Shown: positions 1 through 6,060, counted from the first letter of the stretch. The stretch is DNA of 7,131 bases from Methanosarcinales archaeon (GCA_030614485.1 JAUWTY010000056.1:1-7131); one strand, 5' to 3'. The notes: generated from the sequence alone by a model not told the origin. A program made the numbers and translations.

Positions 1-585
1 CCATATCCGTCGGCTGTTGCTGATTATGCACCATACGCATCAGGACACCTGATTGGAACGCTTCAATTGATGTTGTTCACGTATGCAGGTTTTCTGTTGT
101 TGAAAAATAAACTCCATCCGGAAAATACTATCAGTCTTGATACTGATTGGTTCTACCGCAAAGGTAGTGTACTTTTTACATGGTTCATCAACAATCCACT
201 TGCAAGAGGTGCGCAGTGGCCTGCTGATGCAGCGATCGTAGTTAAGAACTTTGCCGCATGGTTCAGCAAGAATCCGGCCGAAGCGCTTGGTATTATCATT
301 GATAGGGTCTGCCTTATAGTATTGAATTTATCTCAGGGTAAATCTATAGCGGCTCAGAACGCAGAAGATATGATCGATGATCGCCGGAAAAATTATCCGG
401 GAGAACCCGTGCGTAGAGACCCGATAGGAGTTTCGGTGCTGCTCGGGACGCTATTTTTATTTGCATATCTGATATATGTGGAAATTCGTTATATTTCAAT
501 CTATGCAGTGATCGCTCTTGTGCTGATTGCTGTGTTTACAGGCATCGGTATGAGGATCAGGGAAATGATGCGGATTGCGGGGTGA
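1..585 (+). CDS. Mrp-type Na+/H+ antiporter subunit D-like protein, C-terminal part (5' end outside window)
   Basis: The frame is open from base 1, so the gene begins upstream and 194 residues are visible. The protein belongs to the MrpD/NuoL-NuoM family of membrane subunits that move protons or sodium ions. The best sign is the segment ISLDTDWFYRKG (about residues 45-56 of the visible part). LDTDWFYR is characteristic of the region after the last core helix in MrpD-like subunits, and the hydrophobic GTLQLMLFTYAGFLLL just before it fits that helix. The tail carries two further probable membrane helices, around VSVLLGTLFLFAYLIYV and ISIYAVIALVLIAVFTGIGM, and ends in a short basic cytoplasmic tip. 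It would sit in the cell membrane as part of a multisubunit antiporter or a related ion-pumping oxidoreductase. Other subunits are expected upstream, outside the window. MrpD rather than a hydrogenase or Fpo-type subunit is inferred from the motif; the proton-channel core cannot be seen. Confidence 0.8.
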   Translation, partial: PYPSAVADYAPYASGHLIGTLQLMLFTYAGFLLLKNKLHPENTISLDTDWFYRKGSVLFTWFINNPLARGAQWPADAAIVVKNFAAWFSKNPAEALGIIIDRVCLIVLNLSQGKSIAAQNAEDMIDDRRKNYPGEPVRRDPIGVSVLLGTLFLFAYLIYVEIRYISIYAVIALVLIAVFTGIGMRIREMMRIAG

Positions 586-719
586 TGAAAAAAGCATGTC
601 CTAAGGGGTTCTATAAGTTTATCAAAGCTTTGCAGTACACAATATTTGGTGCTTGGATGCTTGGTTTTACAATCATTGAGAAAAACCTTTACATCACCCC
701 GGATTGCGCTATAGCATAA
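585..719 (+). CDS. Possible 44-residue single-pass membrane mini-protein
   Basis: An ATG shares its A with the TGA stop of the antiporter gene (TGATG), an arrangement typical of translational coupling. The frame runs 44 codons to TAA. The product starts MKKACPKGFYKFIKALQ, continues with a hydrophobic stretch ALQYTIFGAWMLGFTII long enough for one short membrane helix, and ends in a polar tail ITPDCAIA. The basic residues before the helix would place the N-terminus in the cytoplasm. No family is recognised. A small accessory subunit of the upstream membrane complex is a reasonable inference from overlap and membrane character, but the frame is short. The GGGGTGA just ahead of the ATG is too close to be an ordinary ribosome binding site, so the gene would depend on coupling. 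Apart from this frame, nothing recognisable lies between the antiporter gene and base 760. Confidence 0.45.
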   Translation: MKKACPKGFYKFIKALQYTIFGAWMLGFTIIEKNLYITPDCAIA

Positions 720-791
720 GAACCAATTAGTATGTTGTGTTTATTTATAGGCTGGCTGCCAATAAAGAATTATATATATATTCGTATTTTC

Positions 792-797
792 AAGGAG
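792..797 (+). promoter_or_regulatory. Ribosome binding site AAGGAG fixing the start at 803
   Basis: AAGGAG lies five bases before the ATG at 803. It favours that codon over the upstream in-frame GTG at 737, which has no such site. The AT-rich TTATATATAT at about 770-780 resembles an archaeal TATA box. A transcript started 25 bases from that box would begin almost at this site, so the true promoter may lie further upstream. Confidence 0.7.
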
Positions 798-802
798 ATT
801 AC

Positions 803-1405
803 ATGGTCAAATGGGTTGTCGTACCACTGAGTGATAGGGAATATCAAGTACTTGGGAAGATTGACGAACTTGAAGGACCTGCCCCCCTGAAACTGCGTGA
901 ACTTTTGCGGGCATATCTTCAAAATACGCCTCGGTTCAAAGCTGATTACCATATTATCCATCTGGAAGAGAAAAAAGACTTCCTGTTGACAGTACTGGAA
1001 GACATCTGGAAGGAATATGAATTATCCTATCCTCCTCTGGAGAAATGGGACCAGGAAACAGCTGAGACTGTGCGTGAGAACCTAATGGAGATAAATGCTA
1101 TCCGACCCGTGGGTTCATTCAATATTGCCCTTACCGGTGTGTTAAAAAAACCGTGGTTATCAGCGTACAATAGTGTGAGCGAGGTTTTTGGGGACATTGA
1201 TGAGTTCAGCCAGGCCTGCATAGCCACCATATATGTGCTGGATTTCCTGTCCCGGGGCACATTTGAACCGAAACTGCTAAAGGATTCTACTATATATTTG
1301 AATGAAATTTACCTGTTCACGTATGCTGTGGCAAAGAGAAAAGCACATGAATTCCAAAAGTCCCATAAAATAAATCCTGAGTGTTCAGTCCTTCCGAGCC
1401 ACTAG
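803..1405 (+). CDS. Conserved-looking hypothetical protein, 200 residues
   Basis: The function is not recognised. The start chosen is ATG 803, because AAGGAG stands five bases ahead of it; extending to GTG 737 would add 22 residues with no ribosome binding site. The product is soluble, with no signal peptide or membrane helix. It opens with a hydrophobic strand-like segment MVKWVVVPLSDREYQVLGKI, followed by charged, mainly helical sequence rich in Glu, Lys and Leu. A more hydrophobic middle-to-late part (CIATIYVLDFLSRG) comes before a helical, basic C-terminus (YAVAKRKAHEFQKS). Codon use and base composition match the neighbours, which argues for a resident gene. The stop is TAG. The last 21 bases overlap the 3' end of the convergent bactofilin-like gene, so the two transcripts are antisense to each other at their ends. 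Confidence 0.7.
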   Translation: MVKWVVVPLSDREYQVLGKIDELEGPAPLKLRELLRAYLQNTPRFKADYHIIHLEEKKDFLLTVLEDIWKEYELSYPPLEKWDQETAETVRENLMEINAIRPVGSFNIALTGVLKKPWLSAYNSVSEVFGDIDEFSQACIATIYVLDFLSRGTFEPKLLKDSTIYLNEIYLFTYAVAKRKAHEFQKSHKINPECSVLPSH

Positions 1406-1816
1406 CTTGTGGCTTGAATGGATACTTTTAATATCGGTTTTACCCGTTACCTGGATATTGCCTTTGCACTCGGCACTCCTGGCAAAGACCATGGGTCTTA
1501 TGAACATATCGCCGCCGGCATAGGCTAATCCACCTACATTGACTCTATCCAGCAGCGTGAGGTCACCTGTTACTTTAATGTTACCTCCTATATTGGAGTC
1601 GGCACTGATTACTGCTGTTTCTGCGGTAATGTTTCCTTTGACATTTGACCCCTTACCCAGGTCAAGAGTGCCTTTTACCACCAGGTCTCCCCAGAAGCTG
1701 GAACCTGCACCAACGATGGCATTTCCTGGCAGGATAACGTCATTTTCGAAAAAAGAACGTTTTTTTATTATTAAAGTCTCAGATGCCGGATGTCTTTTTA
1801 TGAACTTTGTGTCCAT
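1385..1816 (-). CDS. Bactofilin-like polymer-forming protein
   Basis: The product has 143 residues from ATG 1816; an in-frame GTG at 1825 would add three, and neither has a clear ribosome binding site. The sequence is a string of short beta strands separated by Gly/Asn turns, with the repeated pattern G-x-hydrophobic-x-V-x-G. Examples are FWGDLVVKGTLDLGKGSNVK, then GNITAETAVISADSNIGG and NIKVTGDLTLLDRVNVGG. This is the signature of bactofilins, which fold as right-handed beta-helices and polymerise without nucleotide. Bacterial bactofilins are cytoskeletal scaffolds; in archaea the role is little known. Length fits a single-domain bactofilin. The final part (GNIQVTGKTDIKSI) is one more rung followed by a short polar tail. 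It is divergent from thymidylate synthase and overlaps the unknown gene before it by 21 bases. Confidence 0.75.
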   Translation of the reverse strand: MDTKFIKRHPASETLIIKKRSFFENDVILPGNAIVGAGSSFWGDLVVKGTLDLGKGSNVKGNITAETAVISADSNIGGNIKVTGDLTLLDRVNVGGLAYAGGDMFIRPMVFARSAECKGNIQVTGKTDIKSIHSSHKLVARKD

Positions 1817-1923
1817 GGTAACCACAATATATAATAATTCAATAACATTATGTTTAACTACTTTGAATAAACTTAAACTTTTTGAAAAATTAGCATTACC
1901 TTAAAATACGGAGATGTGCAGAT
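1817..1923. promoter_or_regulatory. Divergent promoter region between bactofilin-like gene and thymidylate synthase
   Basis: This short AT-rich spacer separates two divergent start codons and must contain both promoters. On the minus strand, the ATTATATAT-like stretch at about 1826-1838 looks like a TATA box but is too close to ATG 1816 to serve it at the usual 25-base distance. A weaker AT-rich site near 1850-1860 would fit better. On the plus strand, AT-rich sequence near 1864-1880 could serve thyA, leaving a leader of roughly 25-30 bases that holds GGAGATG at 1910-1916. The individual elements are uncertain. Confidence 0.4.
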
Positions 1924-2559
1924 ATGACACTTCAAATTGGCAGGATAATTCGGGCTGGTACCACCAGTGATGCATGGTACCGCGGGCTTAACATGATATG
2001 GAATCACGGGCATGAGGTCACTGACGAGCGAGAAAGCCGGATACGGGAGTACCTTAACCTTATGATAGTAATACAGGACCCATATACTGACAGGATACCA
2101 GCTGATATTTCATGGAATGAGGAGCGGCTTGAGGAATATGCCAAGCAGTTGATTACAGGGGAGAATGTGCAGGATTTTGAGTATACCTATGGGCAACGGC
2201 TGCGTAACTGGAATGATGAGGTTGACCAGATAGCTTATGTGATAGATAAACTGAAAAGTAATCCTACCAGCCGCAGGGCGACGGCGGTTACCTGGATTCC
2301 AACTGTTGACACTGTTGTGGATGAGGTGCCCTGCATGATTATTGATGATTTCAAGATTCGGGGCGGGAAGGTTAACCTGACCACGCTGTTTCGGAGTCAT
2401 GATTTTGCTGGGGCGTATCCGGCCAACTTATATGGATTGTCCAGGTTGCTGGAGTATGTTGCCGGTGAGGTTGGTGTTGAGCCGGGTATGATAACCACTA
2501 TCAGTGCCAGTGCCCATATCTACGAGCATGACTGGGATATGGTTGAAGGGATTCTGTGA
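1924..2559 (+). CDS. thyA: Thymidylate synthase, archaeal/methanogen type
   Basis: The enzyme converts dUMP to dTMP using a methylene-carrying folate or, in methanogens, a pterin cofactor. At 211 residues it is the short archaeal form rather than the longer (roughly 260 residues and more) bacterial ThyA. Visible signatures are YGQRLR (89-94, matching the YGRQWR region of ThyA) and SRR (116-118, the phosphate-binding arginines). The catalytic cysteine is in VPCMI (Cys137). The substrate-binding loop is RSHDFAGAYPANLYGL (157-172), and SAHIYEHDWD (196-205) corresponds to the SxHIYxNH nucleotide-binding motif. All key residues are present, so it should be active. The start ATG is supported by GGAGATG seven bases upstream. 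It is divergently placed from the bactofilin-like gene and followed by a hairpin and a small unknown gene. Confidence 0.93.
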   Translation: MTLQIGRIIRAGTTSDAWYRGLNMIWNHGHEVTDERESRIREYLNLMIVIQDPYTDRIPADISWNEERLEEYAKQLITGENVQDFEYTYGQRLRNWNDEVDQIAYVIDKLKSNPTSRRATAVTWIPTVDTVVDEVPCMIIDDFKIRGGKVNLTTLFRSHDFAGAYPANLYGLSRLLEYVAGEVGVEPGMITTISASAHIYEHDWDMVEGIL

Positions 2560-2634
2560 TGCAGAGTTTCGGGGAAATGCTTACCTGGCGAGTTTCTTGT
2601 CCATACAAAGCCATACTTTTTGTGAATGAAAAAT

Positions 2635-2664
2635 GTTATTAGGGGTCAGATATACCCCAGTAAC
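2635..2664 (+). other. RNA hairpin between thymidylate synthase and small ORF
   Basis: GTTATTAGGGGT can pair with ACCCCAGTAAC across the seven-base loop CAGATAT. The inner stem is five pairs (GGGGT/ACCCC), then one bulged A, then six outer pairs including one G-U. No U-run follows directly, so a bacterial-style terminator is not supported. It lies 47 bases before the likely start of the next gene and could affect processing or readthrough. It could also be a relic of a small palindromic repeat. Confidence 0.5.
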
Positions 2665-2701
2665 AGTTTAGTTAGATGTTCAAATGTTTAAATGAATTAT
2701 T

Positions 2702-2707
2702 GGTGAT
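2702..2707 (+). promoter_or_regulatory. Ribosome binding site GGTGAT deciding the start at 2712
   Basis: GGTGAT, complementary to the archaeal 16S rRNA 3' end, stands four bases before ATG 2712. It makes that codon more likely than the in-frame ATG at 2676. Confidence 0.6.
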
Positions 2708-2711
2708 AATT

Positions 2712-2999
2712 ATGTGTGCAGCAAGTTCGGATGAAGTTAAGAAGATAAAGAGGAAATGTGTGGTCCTTAATGTAATAGAAGGAAAAGCATGGCGGAACGT
2801 TGTGGTCCAGGACCTGAAAACAAAGGACAAATATATGTTTGGCAAGGTGAAACTGGCACCGCCGGAGATTAATATTAATGATGAACTGTTTATTGGGTAT
2901 GAGGAGTTGCCCTATGACCTGCCTGATGGTTGCAGTAAGATAATTTTGATGGCACTGGATGGCTTGATGCTGGATTGGGTCATGATAACCCCGCCGTGA
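2712..2999 (+). CDS. Small hypothetical protein, 95 residues
   Basis: No family is recognised. The start is set at ATG 2712 by GGTGAT four bases upstream; ATG 2676 would add 12 hydrophobic residues (MFKCLNELLVII) with no such site. The sequence is soluble and mostly beta-like: KRKCVVLNVIEGKAWRNVVV, then a turn and KDKYMFGKVKLAP. After that come PPEININDELFIGYEELP and a C-terminal IILMALDGLMLDWVMI. The alternating pattern and the phrase IEGKAWRNVVVQDLKTKDKYMFG would suit a small beta-barrel of OB or SH3 type, but this is only a guess from pattern. It lies downstream of thymidylate synthase on the same strand, across the hairpin at 2635-2664, and ends 21 bases from the 3' end of the convergent radC gene. 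Confidence 0.6.
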   Translation: MCAASSDEVKKIKRKCVVLNVIEGKAWRNVVVQDLKTKDKYMFGKVKLAPPEININDELFIGYEELPYDLPDGCSKIILMALDGLMLDWVMITPP

Positions 3000-3020
3000 T
3001 GGCAGCGGGAAATAAGTATT

Positions 3021-3707
3021 TTATATGAGGTTTTGTTCTTTCAGGCTCAGGAACCTGCCGTCACCGACTATGATGTGGTCGTAGAGTTCGATACCCACCA
3101 CACGCCCAGTCTCGACAAGTTTGCGTGTGATGTCAATATCGCTCTGGCTGGGTGCGGGGTCGCCGCTGGGGTGGTTGTGGGCCACGATGATGGCCGCAGC
3201 GCTTTCCTGGATTGCGGTCTTGAACACTTCGCGAGGGTGGACGATGTTGGCGTTGAGACTGCCCACGGATACGGTCTCCTCGCACAGGAGCCGGTTCTTG
3301 GTGTCCAGGTGCAGGGCGATGAATGATTCTTTTTTCTGCTCGCGCAGTTTGGGATAGAGGAAACGGTAGGCGGCCTCGGGGCTGCTGATACGGGGGCGCT
3401 CTTCTTCGGTGAAGGTCTCAAGCCTGCGGGCCAGCTCGAACATGGCGGTCATCTCAGCAGCTTTGGCGGCTCCTACACCGCGTATTTCCTGCAGTTTGGT
3501 GGGGGAGGTGCGGCTGAGCTGCTGTATGTTGTAGGTTGAGAGGATACGGCTGCACAGGTTCAGGACATTCTCGCCCCTGGTGCCGGTGCGCAGGATGATG
3601 GCAAGTAGTTCGGAGTCTGAGAGTGCGGACGGGCCGTTTTTCAGGAGGCGTTCTCGGGGGCGGTCCTGTGGTTGGAGGTCCTGGATGCGGATGTGGTATT
3701 CAGACAT
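3021..3707 (-). CDS. radC: RadC family JAB/MPN-domain protein
   Basis: The product has 228 residues from ATG 3707, the usual RadC length; the frame is open to 3797, but the extra 30 residues do not resemble RadC. The start region reads MSEYHIRIQDLQPQDRPRER, followed by LLKNGPSALSDSELLAIILR, both typical of the RadC N-terminal domain. A helix-hairpin-helix lies at about 72-86 (LQEIRGVGAAKAAEM). The C-terminal JAB/MPN metal-binding domain has its glutamate at Glu127 and the JAMM motif HNHPSGDPAPSQSD, with His177, His179, Ser187 and Asp190 all present. Despite the name, a role in DNA repair is not established for the family; members often accompany mobile or DNA-processing functions. The gene is clearly richer in GC than both flanks (63 per cent in a hand-counted 60-base stretch). 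This may reflect its strand or codon use, or a different origin. Confidence 0.92.
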   Translation of the reverse strand: MSEYHIRIQDLQPQDRPRERLLKNGPSALSDSELLAIILRTGTRGENVLNLCSRILSTYNIQQLSRTSPTKLQEIRGVGAAKAAEMTAMFELARRLETFTEEERPRISSPEAAYRFLYPKLREQKKESFIALHLDTKNRLLCEETVSVGSLNANIVHPREVFKTAIQESAAAIIVAHNHPSGDPAPSQSDIDITRKLVETGRVVGIELYDHIIVGDGRFLSLKEQNLI

Positions 3708-3731
3708 GTGGGATGCTGTAGAAATTTTTAG

Positions 3732-3740
3732 GTATTTAAG
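3732..3740 (-). promoter_or_regulatory. Putative archaeal TATA box for radC
   Basis: Read on the minus strand, CTTAAATAC is centred about 27 bases before ATG 3707, and no ribosome binding site precedes that ATG. This spacing fits a leaderless or nearly leaderless transcript and supports ATG 3707 as the start. Confidence 0.4.
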
Positions 3741-3925
3741 GTATGTGATTTTAGGCGGTGACGTCGTAATCGATTTGGGGAAGCAAATAATCCTCAACCG
3801 GGATGGTATAGGAAATATGTGCGATGGGATAGGTATTGGGAGGACACCATAATCAAGAAAAAAAGTGAATGAAATTTAGGACATATGCACCTATAAAGTA
3901 AACTAAATACAAAACATCAATCAAA

Positions 3926-3936
3926 CTTATATAAAA
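3926..3936 (+). promoter_or_regulatory. Archaeal TATA box for the regulator-toxin operon, leaderless start
   Basis: CTTATATAAAA is a good archaeal TATA box centred about 27 bases before ATG 3957. No ribosome binding site lies between them, so the mRNA probably begins at or next to the ATG. No other promoter is evident before 4577 or 5800, so this one may drive all three following genes. The rest of the radC-regulator spacer (3741-3925) shows no gene and no clear inverted repeat. Confidence 0.6.
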
Positions 3937-3956
3937 ATACACCATTTTCACAATAT

Positions 3957-4580
3957 ATGCCCACACCAACTAAATGGGATACACTATTGTACTTAAGCTT
4001 CACAGAAGGTGCCACCTTTACCGAACTTTCAGATACATTGAGGCACAACATCCTTTTTGAGAACTTGAACAACCGGATGCTCTATAAACGGGTGCACGAA
4101 CTAATTAATGCAGGACTCGTTATCAGGAAAAGGCAGTCCACCAGAAAAAAGACCATCTACTGCCTAAACCACGGCACCCCATCTTTTAATAATTTCATGG
4201 CATTCCTGCTATGGTCAAGGAAAGAAGGTCTTGACTATAACAATTTACTCACTAAATGGGCACAGGACATCTTACTTACCCTTATCGAACATGGCCCAAC
4301 AAGTCTCAAAACACTGCATGAACATACCGGTATTTCAAAAAGCAGCCTCACAAAATACATCAAAATACTTAATGAGAACAGGTTTGTGAGGACATTAAAA
4401 CGAAAACCCCTTTGTATCGATATCAACCTGAATGATCGTACCCTGTTTTACCTCACACTATTGCAGCTTTCCCCTTCACTTGGAAAAATGACCGGAAAAT
4501 ACCGTGAACTGATCCAGGAAATTGATATCATAAAAGAGGGGATAAAAGATTCAGATGAGCTTTTGGAACTGATCCATTGA
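3957..4580 (+). CDS. Winged helix-turn-helix DNA-binding protein with two such domains
   Basis: The product has 207 residues and is a probable transcriptional regulator. The first winged helix spans about residues 7-72: helices around DTLLYLSFTEGATFTELSDTL, a recognition-type helix MLYKRVHELINAGLV, and a basic wing IRKRQSTRKKTIYCL. The second spans about 102-155: AQDILLTLIEHGPTSLKTLH, then the clear helix-turn-helix EHTGISKSSLTKYIKILNEN and wing FVRTLKRKPLCIDI. The C-terminus (180-207) is a charged helix that could dimerise. The TATA box 27 bases upstream indicates a leaderless transcript. The stop TGA overlaps the TTG of the next frame (TTGA). The last codons (DSDELLELIH) share DNA with toxin-type repeat coding in another frame, so the C-terminal end may have been made or altered by rearrangement. 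By position it could control the toxin genes; the target is unknown. Confidence 0.75.
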   Translation: MPTPTKWDTLLYLSFTEGATFTELSDTLRHNILFENLNNRMLYKRVHELINAGLVIRKRQSTRKKTIYCLNHGTPSFNNFMAFLLWSRKEGLDYNNLLTKWAQDILLTLIEHGPTSLKTLHEHTGISKSSLTKYIKILNENRFVRTLKRKPLCIDINLNDRTLFYLTLLQLSPSLGKMTGKYRELIQEIDIIKEGIKDSDELLELIH

Positions 4581-4690
4581 AAACCCATTCAGATTGGGAT
4601 TATTTAAGCGACAGTTTTGAACTGTCAATCGGCACTGACCCGTTGGTTGAAGATACTGACTTTGATGGGGTCGATGATTGGAGTGAATGG
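4559..4690 (+). repeat. Two thrombospondin type 3-like repeats, the first beginning upstream of the TTG start
   Basis: In the toxin frame, the codons from 4559, just after an in-frame TGA at 4556-4558, read AFGTDPLKTHSDWDYLSD. The next unit reads IGTDPLVEDTDFDGVDDW. They align as GTDPL-x(3-4)-D-x-D-x3-D, the Asp-rich calcium-binding repeat common in secreted archaeal and bacterial proteins. The first unit's GTDPL lies in codons 4565-4579, before or at the nominal TTG 4577. The repeat coding is therefore older than the present start, and the array once continued upstream. Confidence 0.75.
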
Positions 4691-5791
4691 GATAATCCGG
4701 ATTTTGATCCCCTGGTCTATGAGATGCATTACAGTTATTTTGAGATAGGTCGTGAATTAGTATTGGGAGCGTTCTGCGGTGAATGGTTGGCGGATGAACA
4801 TGACAGTGTTTACTATATGGCTGGCTGGATGCTTAGCGGTTTTTATGGACTTGGAGATATCAGGGATATTGGTGCATCGATCTACCGCCTTGATGGGCTC
4901 GGTATCTTATTCAATGCATTCTCATTGTTACCTTTCTTGGGTGATGTTAAAAAAGTATCTGCAACAGTCACCAAGTTTGCTGCAAAAAATCCCCACATGA
5001 TTTTCAGTATAGCTGTATTTAGTGTAAAACATGTCGATGATTCCATTGGAATGGTTAAAAGTGCAATCGGAAAAGATACTGTTGAATATTTGGTCAAAAA
5101 AGGATATTCTGAGGATATAATTGTTGTATTTTACAAAAAAGGACTTGACCTGGCAAAATTCGATGAAATACTCACAAACCACAAAATATACGAGAGTTCC
5201 CCGGAATTTGCACTATTCTTAAAGACGCAGATAAAAGGCGGCGAAATATTGTCAAAAAGGGTTACCTTTGATGCAAAGAAGATCATTGCAGCAGAGAAGG
5301 CAGGAGATACTAGAAGGTTATCAGGTTATTTAGCTAATATCAAGGGTGCTTATGCTGAAGACCTCGCCAAGCGGGATTTAGTAACAGATGGAATTGATGT
5401 CATAAAAGATATATCTCATGTCAATGCCGGTGGACCAGATATGGCTTTAAGGAGTGCTCACTTTGATGATGTAGTGGAGACTAAATTTGTCCAGAGTCTG
5501 ACGGTGTCTAAGTTAAAAAATTATGTTATTCGTAACGATATTACTGGAGAATATGTGTTAAATGCTAAATATATAGGTATGCACCTTGGAGGCGAGTTTT
5601 TTACAAATTCACAAAATCAAAAGCGATTTGTTCTCTATCTTAATGGACCACAAAGTGCAGATATAATGAAAAATTTAAAACAAAAACTGCCAGAAAGAGT
5701 ACCTTTTAAATATACAAGTACAGATCCAAAAACACAAGGTCAGATATTTGAAGGAACATTTGAAATCGTTATTAAAGCAGTTAATAAATAG
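4577..5791 (+). CDS. Polymorphic toxin-like protein: TSP3 repeats, pre-toxin-like region, PD-(D/E)xK-type nuclease domain (5'-truncated or orphan tip)
   Basis: From TTG 4577 the frame gives 404 residues; no ATG occurs before residue 50 and no convincing ribosome binding site precedes the TTG. Residues 1-40 are thrombospondin type 3-like Asp-rich repeats. Residues about 70-140 resemble the hydrophobic pre-toxin region of secreted polymorphic toxins: YYMAGWMLSGFYGLGDIRDI, then GLGILFNAFSLLPFLGDVKK. Residues 250-320 look like a restriction-endonuclease-fold nuclease: GAYAE (Gly257...Glu261), GGPDMAL (Asp288) and VVETKF (Glu301, Lys303), the order G-x3-E, D, E-x-K. A DNA- or RNA-cutting toxin tip is inferred. 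No signal peptide or delivery region is present, so it is either the remnant or silent cassette of a larger secreted protein, or an intracellular toxin co-expressed with the regulator. The end, from about 5500, is markedly AT-rich. A partner gene follows eight bases after the stop. Confidence 0.7.
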   Translation: MKTHSDWDYLSDSFELSIGTDPLVEDTDFDGVDDWSEWDNPDFDPLVYEMHYSYFEIGRELVLGAFCGEWLADEHDSVYYMAGWMLSGFYGLGDIRDIGASIYRLDGLGILFNAFSLLPFLGDVKKVSATVTKFAAKNPHMIFSIAVFSVKHVDDSIGMVKSAIGKDTVEYLVKKGYSEDIIVVFYKKGLDLAKFDEILTNHKIYESSPEFALFLKTQIKGGEILSKRVTFDAKKIIAAEKAGDTRRLSGYLANIKGAYAEDLAKRDLVTDGIDVIKDISHVNAGGPDMALRSAHFDDVVETKFVQSLTVSKLKNYVIRNDITGEYVLNAKYIGMHLGGEFFTNSQNQKRFVLYLNGPQSADIMKNLKQKLPERVPFKYTSTDPKTQGQIFEGTFEIVIKAVNK

Positions 5792-6060
5792 GTGATTTAA
5801 TGCCAATCGATAATAAATTCATTCAATACATAAAAAAGGAAATGGATTCAAAAGATATACGTGAAGACAGATTAGCAATCATGTATAAATGTCTTGGTGA
5901 AGAAACTAAAGCAAAAGAATTATTTTATTATCTTGCAGGAATCAATTTTCCCGAATCCAGATTTTGGGGTTTAAGTGAAGAAAATAAAGATGATATTGAT
6001 TTATTAATTCAAACTGGGGAGTTGCTAACGATAAATGGAATTCGATTCAATCTCGCACAA
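5500..6060. other. AT-rich block spanning toxin 3' end and start of partner gene
   Basis: Hand counts in 60-base steps give about 25-37 per cent GC from 5521 to 6060. The two steps before 5461 give 42-47 per cent, and the step after 6060 gives 57 per cent, followed by 35-43 per cent. The block ends at residue 87 of the downstream protein and starts just after the nuclease ExK motif. Its limits do not match gene limits, which fits exchange of a toxin-end plus immunity-start cassette. Confidence 0.55.
5791..5796 (+). promoter_or_regulatory. Ribosome binding site GGTGAT for the putative immunity gene
   Basis: GGTGAT begins on the last base of the toxin TAG stop and stands three bases before ATG 5800. 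It is by far the strongest translation signal in this operon, contrasting with the absence of one before the toxin's TTG. High partner output relative to toxin would be expected. Confidence 0.65.

Noticed and set aside
578..701. Inverted 10-base match CGGGGTGATG / CATCACCCCG flanking the mini-gene, plus a direct CGGATTGCG repeat.
   Set aside because: The arms are over 100 bases apart and each is part of a coding frame. A match this short is plausible by chance.
737..802. GTG 737 as start of the 200-residue unknown protein.
   Set aside because: AAGGAG is placed correctly for ATG 803 and nothing comparable precedes GTG 737.
2559..2642. A 27-codon frame starting in the TGATG at the end of thymidylate synthase (MQSFGEMLTWRVSCPY...).
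   Set aside because: Too short, no recognisable feature, and it ends inside the hairpin at 2635-2664. Thymidylate synthase is already complete without it.
3708..3797. A 30-residue N-terminal extension of RadC up to 3797.
   Set aside because: The RadC domain starts at MSEYHIRI, a TATA box lies at the right distance for ATG 3707, and the extra residues lack RadC similarity.
3033..3852. Several open frames opposite or within radC on both strands.
   Set aside because: They are shadows caused by the GC-rich codons of radC, which has a complete domain structure and catalytic motif.
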